This document shows positions 21,896 to 33,017 of a DNA stretch of 64,000 nt, in pieces. A model generated the notes under the pieces. It was not told the origin of the DNA. It did no database searches and worked only from the letters and a program-made list of their open reading frames with translations. Location: the NCBI GenBank assembly GCA_030272155.1, contig CP126194.1, positions 5,447,501 to 5,511,500 of the forward strand, read 5' to 3'. The position numbers were made by a program, and so were the translations under genes. Each line of letters starts with the position of its first letter. Within the stretch, counting starts at the first letter, position 1. This DNA comes from Tetradesmus obliquus. Lineage: Eukaryota > Chlorophyta > Chlorophyceae > Sphaeropleales > Scenedesmaceae.

Positions 21896-23183
21896 ATGGA
21901 GATGTGGACGCAGCTGCGTCTGCTGCTGCTGGAGTCCATTTGGGTGGTGCGCTGCAGCAGCATCAGGGCTGGCGTGATTGTGGCCAGTGCAGATGGCAGC
22001 GATGGCAGCGGCAGCCGCAATGCAGGCAGCAATTCTCAATCTCAGAGCCACGGCATCAGCGATGCAGAGGACAGCAGCAGCAACAGCAGCAGCATGGGCA
22101 GTCAACGGGGTACAACTGGCGAGCCGGGCAGCTCATCATACGCTGCTAAGGCTGTGGCGTGTAGGTTTCTGGCAGAGCTGCGGCAGCAAATTCAGAGGGA
22201 GTGGGATAGGGTGGAAGTAGATGTTAGGATAGGTTGTGGGATACCGTTTGCATGGCTGCAGGGAAGGTCGCCTGAGATCAAACTTGTTGACTTTGAGCAG
22301 AAGTGGGGAGCACTGTATAGGATGGGCGCAAATGGGCGCATCAAGGTTCGGGCCAGCGCGGCTGGCATGTGAGGGATGGATTGGGCACGGGTCTACGAGG
22401 CGTGGTGGTCTGTTTTGACGGTTCGGGCGGGGTGTACAATGCATTCGTTGGAGTAGTGGCCGTCGTTCCTCGTTGTGATGTGTTGCAAAATAGTATGGCA
22501 AAGGCTAAGTTGATGGCCGGGATACGTTATGTATGCATGTGAGTGGGTAGCAGAGTACGTTATGTATGCGTGCGTGTGGGTAGCAGTGTACGAGGATGTG
22601 TGCAGCATGTGTGGATTAGTTTGTGTGTGTGTGTGGCTTTGTGTGCCTGAGGTGGTGTCATTTCCTACAGAATGCCACATATCTCATAGGTGTATGTTCG
22701 GTCAGTAGCAGGATGTGCTTTGCATGAAGTGGAGAGTCAATGAATAGTCAGGTGGGGATTGTCTGTGTCGACAATCCGTCACCTATTAAAAGGCGTCTTG
22801 TGTAGGTGTCGTAATGCTGCCTGTAAAGTGCAGCTTGTAGAGGTGTACAAGTCACCATGCAGTGATAGCTGACAGTTACGCCATGGACAGATTTTGTTTC
22901 AAGGGCCAGTCACGGTATGTCACACATCACAGGACGTCATTGCGCGACTGTGATTTTAGTGGAGTCTGGGCACTCGGTCAGGTCCTGGATGCCTTTCGGG
23001 GCTGCTCCGCAAGGGGCTGTCTGCATGATCGTGTGACAGCGTCTCTTGGTACAAGAGACCTGTGGAGTGAGTGCGGAACAGGTTGCCTCACTCTCTCAAT
23101 GGATCTTTTTATGGAGCAAGTGCACAGTTATTTAGGTCAGCCCTTGTAACGTTCTTGCTTCAAAAAAAAAAAAAAAAAAAAAA
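21896..23183 (+). mobile_element. LINE 3' copy L (1.3 kb)
   Basis: A 4-nt filler, then LINE sequence from agatgtggacgcag (21900) through the ORF2 end, full 3' UTR and poly(A) at 23162-23183. The 12-bp TSD tatagaaagctg is at 21884-21895 and 23184-23195. It belongs to the SSSNSSS subfamily with the #2-type 3' UTR. Confidence 0.94.
21900..22372 (+). pseudogene. LINE ORF2 C-terminal remnant in copy L
   Basis: The frame is open from the truncation point to the normal ORF2 stop (22370-22372), ~157 codons beginning around MWTQLRLLLLES. It lies C-terminal to the CCHC motif, so no catalytic or zinc-binding residues remain. An upstream satellite frame is fused to it by chance. Confidence 0.88.
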
Positions 23184-26100
23184 TATAGAAAGCTGCTTGG
23201 TGTGCATCGTGAAAGTTGATTTTTGTTATAACTCTTTGTTAAAATGTTAATACAGGAATTTTAAAGCCATACGAATGTCCAGGGTGCAGGATGCAGGTTG
23301 GCAAGGGTTGCGGTGCATCGCCACTGGAAACTCACTGGACCGCTAAAATTCCTACTGGTCGCTTTTCTCCCGTACGTTCCACCAACCAGCATGTGAGGTT
23401 TTCACCTGCCTAGGACAGACATGCGTAGCCAAGCGGAGCGGCCCTCAAAGCGCCGCTACGGGCGAATGTTCGGTCCGGCGTGCCGGCTGGCCCAATATAG
23501 AAAGCTGCTTGGTGTGCATCTTGAAAGTTGATTTTTGTTATAACTCTTTGTAAAATGTTAATACATGAATTTTAAAGCCATACGAATGTCCAGGGTGCAG
23601 GATGCAGGTTGGCAAGGGTTGCGGTGCATCGCCACTGGAAACTCACTGGACCGCTAAAGTTCCTACTGGTCGCTTTTCTCCCGTACGTTCCACCAACCAG
23701 CATGTGAGGTTTTCACCTGCCTAGGACAGACATGCGTAGCCAAGCGGAGCGGCCCTCAAAGCGCCGCTACGGGCGAATGTTCGGTCCGGCGTGCCGGCTG
23801 GCCCAATATAGGAAGCTGCTTGGTGTGCATCGTGAAAGTTGATTTTTGTTATAACTCTTTGTAAAATGTTAATATATGAATTTTAAAGCCATACGAATGT
23901 CCAGTGTGCAGGATGCAGGTTGGCAAGGGTTGCGGTGCATCGCCACTGGAAACTTTTTTTTCCACTTGAAAACTCACTCGACCGCTGAAATTCCTACTGG
24001 TCGCTTTTCTCCCGTACGTTCCACCAACCAGCATGTGAGGTTTTCACCTGCCTAGGACAGACATGCGTAGCCAAGGGGAGCGGCCCTCAAAGCGCCGCTA
24101 CGGGCGAATGTTCGGTCCGGCGTGCCGGCTGGCCCAATATAGGAAGCTGCTTGGTGTGCATCGTGAAAGTTGATTTCTGTTATAACTCTTTGTAAAATGT
24201 TAATATATGAATTTTAAAGCCATACGAATGTCCAGTGTGCAGGATGCAGGTTGGCAAGGGTTGCGGTGCATCGCCACTGTAAACTTTTTTTTCCACTTGA
24301 AAACTCACTCGACCGCTGAAATTCCTACTGGTCGCTTTTCTCCCGTACGTTCCACCAACCAGCATGTGAGGTTTTCACCTGCCTAGGACAGACATGCGTA
24401 GCCAAGGGGAGCGGCCCTCAAAGCGCCGCTACGGGCGAATGTTCGGTCCGGCGTGCCGGCTGGCCCAATATAGAAAGCTGCTTGGTGTGCATCGTGAAAG
24501 TTGATTTTTGTTATAACTCTTTGTAAAATGTTAATATATGAATTCTAAAGCCATACGAATGTGCAGGGTGCAGGATGCAGGTTGGCAAGGGTTGCGGTGC
24601 ATCGCCACTGTAAACTTTTTTTTTCCACTGGAAACTCACTGGACCGCTAAAATTCCTACTGGTCGCTTTTCTCCCGTACGTTCCACCAACCAGCATGTGA
24701 GGTTTTCACCTGCCTAGGACAGACATGCGTAGCCAAGGGGAGCGGCCCTCAAAGCGCCGCTACGGGCGAATGTTCGGTCCGGCGTGCCGGCTGGCCCAAT
24801 ATAGGAAGCTGCTTGGTGTGCATCGTGAAAGTTGATTTTTGTTATAACTCTTTGTAAAATGTTAATATATGAATTTTAAAGCCATACGAATGTGCAGGGT
24901 GCAGGATGCAGGTTGGCAAGGGTTGCGGTGCATCGCCACTGTAAACTTTTTTTTTCCACTGGAAACTCACTGGACCGCTAAAATTCCTACTGGTCGCTTT
25001 TCTCCCGTACGTTCCACCAACCAGCATGTGAGGTTTTCACCTGCCTAGGACAGACATGCGTAGCCAAGCGGAGCGGCCCTCAAAGCGCCGCTACGGGCGA
25101 ATGTTCGGTCCGGCGTGCCGGCTGGCCCAATATAGAAAGCTGCTTGGTGTGCATCTTGAAAGTTGATTTTTGTTATAACTCTTTGTAAAATGTTAATACA
25201 TGAATTTTAAAGCCATACGAATGTCCAGGGTGCAGGATGCAGGTTGGCAAGGGTTGCGGTGCATCGCCACTGGAAACTCACTGGACCGCTAAAGTTCCTA
25301 CTGGTCGCTTTTCTCCCGTACGTTCCACCAACCAGCATGTGAGGTTTTCACCTGCCTAGGACAGACATGCGTAGCCAAGCGGAGCGGCCCTCAAAGCGCC
25401 GCTACGGGCGAATGTTCGGTCCGGCGTGCCGGCTGGCCCAATATAGGAAGCTGCTTGGTGTGCATCGTGAAAGTTGATTTTTGTTATAACTCTTTGTAAA
25501 ATGTTAATATATGAATTTTAAAGCCATACGAATGTCCAGTGTGCAGGATGCAGTTTTATTTTTATTTGTTTGATGCAGGTTGGCAAGGGTTGCGGTGCAT
25601 CGCCACTGGAAACTTTTTTTTCCACTTGAAAACTCACTGGACCGCTGAAATTCCTACTGGTCCCTTTTCTCCCGTACGTTCCACCAACCAGCATGCGAGG
25701 TTTTCACCTGCCTAGGACAGACATGCGTAGCCAAGGGGAGCGGCCCTCAAAGCGCCGCTACGGGCGAATGTTCGGTCCGGCGTGCCGGCTGGCCCAATAT
25801 AGGAAGCTGCTTGGTGTGCATCGTGAAAGTTGATTTTTGTTATAACTCTTTGTAAAATGTTAATATATGAATTTTAAAGCCATACGAATGTGCAGGGTGC
25901 AGGATGCAGGTTGGCAAGGGTTGCGGTGCATCGCCACTGTAAACTTTTTTTTTCCACTGGAAACTCACTGGACCGCTAAAATTCCTACTGGTCGCTTTTC
26001 TCCCGTACGTTCCACCAACCAGCATGTGAGGTTTTCACCTGCCTAGGACAGACATGCGTAGCCAAGCGGAGCGGCCCTCAAAGCGCCGCTACGGGCGAAT

Positions 26101-29100
26101 GTTCGGTCCGGCGTGCCGGCTGGCCCAATATAGAAAGCTGCTTGGTGTGCATCTTGAAAGTTGATTTTTGTTATAACTCTTTGTAAAATGTTAATACATG
26201 AATTTTAAAGCCATACGAATGTCCAGGGTGCAGGATGCAGGTTGGCAAGGGTTGCGGTGCATCGCCACTGGAAACTCACTGGACCGCTAAAGTTCCTACT
26301 GGTCGCTTTTCTCCCGTACGTTCCACCAACCAGCATGTGAGGTTTTCACCTGCCTAGGACAGACATGCGTAGCCAAGCGGAGCGGCCCTCAAAGCGCCGC
26401 TACGGGCGAATGTTCGGTCCGGCGTGCCGGCTGGCCCAATATAGGAAGCTGCTTGGTGTGCATCGTGAAAGTTGATTTTTGTTATAACTCTTTGTAAAAT
26501 GTTAATATATGAATTTTAAAGCCATACGAATGTCCAGTGTGCAGGATGCAGGTTGGCAAGGGTTGCGGTGCATCGCCACTGGAAACTTTTTTTTCCACTT
26601 GAAAACTCACTCGACCGCTGAAATTCCTACTGGTCGCTTTTCTCCCGTACGTTCCACCAACCAGCATGTGAGGTTTTCACCTGCCTAGGACAGACATGCG
26701 TAGCCAAGGGGAGCGGCCCTCAAAGCGCCGCTACGGGCGAATGTTCGGTCCGGCGTGCCGGCTGGCCCAATATAGGAAGCTGCTTGGTGTGCATCGTGAA
26801 AGTTGATTTCTGTTATAACTCTTTGTAAAATGATAATATATGAATTTTAAAGCCATACGAATGTCCAGTGTGCAGGATGCAGGTTGGCAAGGGTTGCGGT
26901 GCATCGCCACTGGAAACTTTTTTTTCCACTTGAAAACTCACTCGACCGCTGAAATTCCTACTGGTCGCTTTTCTCCCGTACGTTCCACCAACCAGCATGT
27001 GAGGTTTTCACCTGCCTAGGACAGACATGCGTAGCCAAGGGGAGCGGCCCTCAAAGCGCCGCTACGGGCGAATGTTCGGTCCGGCGTGCCGGCTGGCCCA
27101 ATATAGAAAGCTGCTTGGTGTGCATCGTGAAAGTTGATTTTTGTTATAACTCTTTGTAAAATGTTAATATATGAATTTTAAAGCCATACGAATGTGCAGG
27201 GTGCAGGATGCAGGTTGGCAAGGGTTGCGGTGCATCGCCACTGTAAACTTTTTTTTTCCACTGGAAACTCACTGGACCGCTAAAATTCCTACTGGTCGCT
27301 TTTCTCCCGTACGTTCCACCAACCAGCATGTGAGGTTTTCACCTGCCTAGGACAGACATGCGTAGCCAAGCGGAGCGGCCCTCAAAGCGCCGCTACGGGC
27401 GAATGTTCGGTCCGGCGTGCCGGCTGGCCCAATATAGGAAGCTGCTTGGTGTGCATCGTGAAAGTTGATTTTTGTTAGAACTCTTTGTAAAATGTTAATA
27501 CATGATTTTTAAAGCCATACGAATGTCCAGGGTGCAGGATGCAGGTTGGCAAGGGTTGCGGTGCATCGCCACTGGAAACTCACTGGACCGCTAAAATTCC
27601 TACTGGTCGCTTTTCTCCCGTACGTTCCACCAACCAGCATGTGAGGTTTTCACCTGCCTAGGACAGACATGCGTAGCCAAGCGGAGCGGCCCTCAAAGCG
27701 CCGCTACGGGCGAATGTTCGGTCCGGCGTGCCGGCTGGCCCAATATAGAAAGCTGCTTGGTGTGCATCGTGAAAGTTGATTTTTGTTATAACTCTTTGTA
27801 AAATGTTAATACATGAATTTAAAAGCCATACGAATGTCCAGGGTGCAGGATGCAGGTTGGCAAGGGTTGCGGTGCATCGCCACTGGAAACTTTTTTTTCC
27901 ACTTGAAAACTCACTCGACCGCTGAAATTCCTACTGGTCGCTTTTCTCCCGTACGTTCCACCAACCAGCATGTGAGGTTTTCACCTGCCTAGGACAGACA
28001 TGCGTAGCCAAGGGGAGCGGCCCTCAAAGCGCCGCTACGGGCGAATGTTCGGTCCGGCGTGCCGGCTGGCCCAAAATAGGAAGCTGCTTGGTGTGCATCG
28101 TGAAAGTTGATTTTTGTTATAACTCTTTGTAAAATGTTAATATATGAATTTTAAAGCCATACGAATGTCCAGTGTGCAGGATGCAGGTTGGCAAGGGTTG
28201 CGGTGCATCGCCACTGGAAACTTTTTTTTCCACTTGAAAACTCACTCGACCGCTGAAATTCCTACTGGTCGCTTTTCTCCCGTACGTTCCACCAACCAGC
28301 ATGTGAGGTTTTCACCTGCCTAGGACAGACATGCGTAGCCAAGGGGAGCGGCCCTCAAAGCGCCGCTACGGGCGAATGTTCGGTCCGGCGTGCCGGCTGG
28401 CCCAATATAGGAAGCTGCTTGGTGTGCATCGTGAAAGTTGATTTCTGTTATAACTCTTTGTAAAATGATAATATATGAATTTTAAAGCCATACGAATGTC
28501 CAGTGTGCAGGATGCAGGTTGGCAAGGGTTGCGGTGCATCGCCACTGGAAACTTTTTTTTCCACTTGAAAACTCACTCGACCGCTGAAATTCCTACTGGT
28601 CGCTTTTCTCCCGTACGTTCCACCAACCAGCATGTGAGGTTTTCACCTGCCTAGGACAGACATGCGTAGCCAAGGGGAGCGGCCCTCAAAGCGCCGCTAC
28701 GGGCGAATGTTCGGTCCGGCGTGCCGGCTGGCCCAAAATAGGAAGCTGCTTGGTGTGCATCGTGAAAGTTGATTTTTGTTATAACTCTTTGTAAAATGTT
28801 AATATATGAATTTTAAAGCCATACGAATGTGCAGGGTGCAGGATGCAGGTTGGCAAGGGTTGCGGTGCATCGCCACTGTAAACTTTTTTTTTCCACTGGA
28901 AACTCACTCGACCGCTAAAATTCCTACTGGTCGCTTTTCTCCCGTACGTTCCACCAACCAGCATGTGAGGTTTTCACCTGCCTAGGACAGACATGCGTAG
29001 CCAAGCGGAGCGGCCCTCAAAGCGCCGCTACGGGCGAATGTTCGGTCCGGCGTGCCGGCTGGCCCAATATAGAAAGCTGCTTGGTGTGCATCTTGAAAGT

Positions 29101-30794
29101 TGATTTTTGTTATAACTCTTTGTAAAATGTTAATACATGAATTTTAAAGCCATACGAATGTCCAGGGTGCAGGATGCAGGTTGGCAAGGGTTGCGGTGCA
29201 TCGCCACTGGAAACTCACTGGACCGCTAAAGTTCCTACTGGTCGCTTTTCTCCCGTACGTTCCACCAACCAGCATGTGAGGTTTTCACCTGCCTAGGACA
29301 GACATGCGTAGCCAAGCGGAGCGGCCCTCAAAGCGCCGCTACGGGCGAATGTTCGGTCCGGCGTGCCGGCTGGCCCAATATAGGAAGCTGCTTGGTGTGC
29401 ATCGTGAAAGTTGATTTTTGTTATAACTCTTTGTAAAATGTTAATATATGAATTTAAAAGCCATACGAATGTCCAGGGTGCAGGATGCAGGTTGGCAAGG
29501 GTTGCGGTGCATCGCCACTGGAAACTTTTTTTTCCACTTGAAAACTCACTCGACCGCTGAAATTCCTATTGGTCGCTTTTCTCCCGTACGTTCCACCAAC
29601 CAGCATGTGAGGTTTTCACCTGCCTAGGACAGACATGCGTAGCCAAGGGGAGCGGCCCTCAAAGCGCCGCTACGGGCGAATGTTCGGTCCGGCGTGCCGG
29701 CTGGCCCAATATAGGAAGCTGCTTGGTGTGCATCGTGAAAGTTGATTTTTGTTATAACTCTTTGTAAAATGTTAATATATGAATTTTAAAGCCATACGAA
29801 TGTCCAGTGTGCAGGATGCAGGTTGGCAAGGGTTGCGGTGCATCGCCACTGGAAACTTTTTTTTCCACTTGAAAACTCACTCGACCGCTGAAATTCCTAC
29901 TGGTCGCTTTTCTCCCGTACGTTCCACCAACCAGCATGTGAGGTTTTCACCTGCCTAGGACAGACATGCGTAGCCAAGGGGAGCGGCCCTCAAAGCGCCG
30001 CTACGGGCGAATGTTCGGTCCGGCGTGCCGGCTGGCCCAAAATAGGAAGCTGCTTGGTGTGCATCGTGAAAGTTGATTTTTGTTATAACTCTTTGTAAAA
30101 TGTTAATATATGAATTTTAAAGCCATACGAATGTGCAGGGTGCAGGATGCAGGTTGGCAAGGGTTGCGGTGCATCGCCACTGTAAACTTTTTTTTTCCAC
30201 TGGAAACTCACTGGACCGCTAAAATTCCTACTGGTCGCTTTTCTCCCGTACGTTCCACCAACCAGCATGTGAGGTTTTCACCTGCCTAGGACAGACATGC
30301 GTAGCCAAGCGGAGCGGCCCTCAAAGCGCCGCTACGGGCGAATGTTCGGTCCGGCGTGCCGGCTGGCCCAATATAGGAAGCTGCTTGGTGTGCATCGTGA
30401 AAGTTGATTTTTGTTATAACTCTTTATAAAATGTTAATACATAAATAAATAGCCATACGAATGTCCAGGGTGCAGGATGCAGGTTGGCAAGGGTTGCGGT
30501 GCATCGCCACTGGAAACTCACTGGACCGCTAAAATTCCTACTGGTCGCTTTTCTCCCGTACGTTCCACCAACCAGCATGTGAGGTTTTCACCTGCCTAGG
30601 ACAGACATGCGTAGCCATGGGGAGCGGCCCTCAAAGCGCCGCTACGGGCGAATGTTCGGTCCGGCGTGCCGGCTGGCCCAATATAGGAAGCTGCTTGGTG
30701 TGCATCGTGAAAGTTGATTTTTGTTATAACTCTTTGTAAAATGTTAATATATGAATTTTAAAGCCATACGAATGTCCAGTGTGCAGGATGCAGG
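23184..30794 (+). repeat. Satellite array with 1,635-bp higher-order period
   Basis: About 23-24 monomers without any LINE copy. Equivalent monomers recur at 26482, 28117 and 29752 (period 1,635 = four 331-bp plus one 311-bp monomer). The rare marker aaagttcc recurs at about 23657, 25292 and 29229. A monomer near 25553 has a T-rich allele with ttgtttgatgcag, identical to 62021. A divergent monomer near 30425-30450 (acataaataaatagcc) marks the right edge. No other genes are seen. Confidence 0.93.
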
Positions 30795-30899
30795 TTTTTT
30801 TTTTTTTTTTTTTTTGAAGCAAGAACGTTACAAGGGCTGACCTAAATAACTGTGCACTTGCTCCATAAAAAGATCCATTGAGAGAGTGAGGCAACCTGT
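30795..30899 (-). mobile_element. LINE 3' fragment M, 3' part of a chimeric insertion
   Basis: Poly(T) at 30795-30815, then ~84 bp of the LINE 3' end (minus strand) ending at caacctgt. It then changes directly into the fold-back sequence. The whole composite (30795-31142) is flanked by one 11-bp TSD, caggatgcagg, at 30784-30794 and 31143-31153. LINE and fold-back therefore entered together. Confidence 0.9.
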
Positions 30900-31142
30900 A
30901 GTAATCAAGCAACCCAAGCATAGCTGGTAGTAATCAAGCAACCCAAGCATAGCTTGGACCAGCGACCCAACAGACTGCTCTCACTGGGATTCGATCCCTG
31001 ATCCTTAAGCATGCTAGGTGTCCAATTTGGTCTACTTGGTATGCGCGCAGGCTTCTATGCTCAAGGATCAGGGATCGAATCCCAGTGAGAACAATCTGTT
31101 GGGTCGCTGGTCCAAGCTATGCTTGGGTTGCTTGAATACCAC
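30900..31142 (-). repeat. Fold-back element with 87-bp arms joined to LINE fragment M
   Basis: Arms at 30926-31012 and 31057-31143 are inverted copies of ~87 bp with about five mismatches, around a 44-bp centre. A 29-bp direct repeat (agtaatcaagcaaccc...) starts the left side (30900 and 30929). The sequence is unlike the satellite and unlike any part of the LINE. It is found only here and in the tandem copy at 32171-32413. I do not recognise it as a named element. Confidence 0.85.
31022..31092 (+). other. tRNA-like segment (A box and B box) inside the fold-back
   Basis: Tggtctacttggt (31028-31040) resembles a Pol III A box and ggatcgaatcc (31072-31082) a B box, 32 nt apart, within tRNA range. 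A cttctat loop between them would give anticodon TCT, and cagggatcgaatcccag looks like a T arm with one mismatch. The acceptor arms do not pair, so it is not a functional tRNA. A tRNA-derived SINE or tRNA pseudogene is the best guess. Confidence 0.45.
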
Positions 31143-31480
31143 CAGGATGCAGGTTGGCAAGGGTTGCGGTGCATCGCCACTGGAAACTTTTTTTTCCACT
31201 TGAAAACTCACTCGACCGCTGAAATTCCTACTGGTCGCTTTTCTCCCGTACGTTCCACCAACCAGCATGTGAGGTTTTCACCTGCCTAGGACAGACATGC
31301 GTAGCCAAGGGGAGCGGCCCTCAAAGCGCCGCTACGGGCGAATGTTCGGTCCGGCGTGCCGGCTGGCCCAAAATAGGAAGCTGCTTGGTGTGCATCGTGA
31401 ATGTTGATTTTTGTTATAACTCTTTGTAAAATGTTAATATATGAATTTTAAAGCCATACGAATGTGCAGGGTGCAGGATG

Positions 31481-31494
<14 letters not shown>
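31143..31494 (+). repeat. Satellite within the 1,271-bp duplicated block (copy 1)
   Basis: Slightly more than one monomer, L1 type followed by the beginning of an L2 monomer, up to the fragment N insertion at gatgcagg. Confidence 0.9.
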
Positions 31495-31513
<19 letters not shown>

Positions 31514-31750
31514 GAAGCAAGAACGTTACAAGGGCTGACCTAAATAACTGTGTACTTGCTCCATAAAAAGATCCATTGAGAGAGTGAGGCAACCTGTTCC
31601 GCACTCACTCCACAGGTCTCTTGTACCAAGAGACGCTGTCACACGATCATGCAGACAGCCCCTTGCGGAGCAGCCCCGAAAGGCATCCAGGACCTGACCG
31701 AGTGCCCAGACTCCACTAAAATCACAGTCGCGCAATGACGTCCTGTGATG
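31495..31750 (-). mobile_element. LINE 3' fragment N (minus strand)
   Basis: It has the same structure and junctions as fragment B: poly(T) to 31513, LINE end to cctgtgatg, then gcaggttgg. It lies in the same monomer type (gtgcagggtgcagg). It is probably a duplicate of B's insertion, not an independent one. Confidence 0.9.
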
Positions 31751-32065
31751 CAGGTTGGCAAGGGTTGCGGTGCATCGCCACTGGAAACTCACTGGACCGC
31801 TAAAATTCCTACTGGTCGCTTTTCTCCCGTACGTTCCACCAACCAGCATGTGAGGTTTTCACCTGCCTAGGACAGACATGCGTAGCCATGGGGAGCGGCC
31901 CTCAAAGCGCCGCTACGGGCGAATGTTCGGTCCGGCGTGCCGGCTGGCCCAATATAGGAAGCTGCTTGGTGTGCATCGTGAAAGTTGATTTTTGTTATAA
32001 CTCTTTGTAAAATGTTAATATATGAATTTTAAAGCCATACGAATGTCCAGTGTGCAGGATGCAGG
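31751..32065 (+). repeat. Satellite linking the two 1,271-bp blocks
   Basis: About one S/L1 monomer carrying the agccatggggagcgg variant (31886), which also occurs at about 30615. The beginning of the second 1,271-bp block lies here. Confidence 0.9.
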
Positions 32066-32170
32066 TTTTTTTTTTTTTTTTTTTTTGAAGCAAGAACGTT
32101 ACAAGGGCTGACCTAAATAACTGTGCACTTGCTCCATAAAAAGATCCATTGAGAGAGTGAGGCAACCTGT
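32066..32170 (-). mobile_element. LINE 3' fragment M' (tandem duplicate of M)
   Basis: Same as M displaced by 1,271 bp: poly(T) 32066-32086, LINE end to caacctgt, fused to the fold-back, with the same TSD (right copy 32414-32424). Confidence 0.92.
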
Positions 32171-32413
32171 AGTAATCAAGCAACCCAAGCATAGCTGGTA
32201 GTAATCAAGCAACCCAAGCATAGCTTGGACCAGCGACCCAACAGACTGCTCTCACTGGGATTCGATCCCTGATCCTTAAGCATGCTAGGTGTCCAATTTG
32301 GTCTACTTGGTATGCGCGCAGGCTTCTATGCTCAAGGATCAGGGATCGAATCCCAGTGAGAACAATCTGTTGGGTCGCTGGTCCAAGCTATGCTTGGGTT
32401 GCTTGAATACCAC
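32171..32413 (-). repeat. Fold-back element, second copy
   Basis: Apparently identical to 30900-31142, including arm mismatches, the 29-bp direct repeat and the tRNA-like boxes (about 32299-32353). It was made by tandem duplication of the 1,271-bp block. Confidence 0.88.
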
Positions 32414-32755
32414 CAGGATGCAGGTTGGCAAGGGTTGCGGTGCATCGCCACTGGAAACTTTTTTTTCCACTTGAAAACTCACTCGACCGCTGAAATTCCT
32501 ACTGGTCGCTTTTCTCCCGTACGTTCCACCAACCAGCATGTGAGGTTTTCACCTGCCTAGGACAGACATGCGTAGCCAAGGGGAGCGGCCCTCAAAGCGC
32601 CGCTACGGGCGAATGTTCGGTCCGGCGTGCCGGCTGGCCCAAAATAGGAAGCTGCTTGGTGTGCATCGTGAATGTTGATTTTTGTTATAACTCTTTGTAA
32701 AATGTTAATATATGAATTTTAAAGCCATACGAATGTGCAGGGTGCAGGATGCAGG
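32414..32755 (+). repeat. Satellite within the second 1,271-bp block
   Basis: Slightly more than one monomer, matching 31143-31494. Confidence 0.9.
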
Positions 32756-33017
32756 TTTTTTTTTTTTTTTTTTTTTTTTTGAAGCAAGAACGTTACAAGG
32801 GCTGACCTAAATAACTGTGTACTTGCTCCATAAAAAGATCCATTGAGAGAGTGAGGCAACCTGTTCCGCACTCACTCCACAGGTCTCTTGTACCAAGAGA
32901 CGCTGTCACACGATCATGCAGACAGCCCCTTGCGGAGCAGCCCCGAAAGGCATCCAGGACCTGACCGAGTGCCCAGACTCCACTAAAATCACAGTCGCGC
33001 AATGACGTCCTGTGATG
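32756..33017 (-). mobile_element. LINE 3' fragment N' (duplicate of N)
   Basis: Poly(T) to 32780, then the LINE 3' end to cctgtgatg. It has the same junctions as N and B. The poly(T) length differs from N by a few nt, which explains why its offset from N is 1,267 and not 1,271. Confidence 0.9.

Noticed and set aside
31022-31092. Functional tRNA-Arg gene
   Set aside because: A/B boxes and a TCT-like loop are present, but the acceptor arm does not pair, the T arm has a mismatch, and the sequence is embedded in a long inverted repeat.
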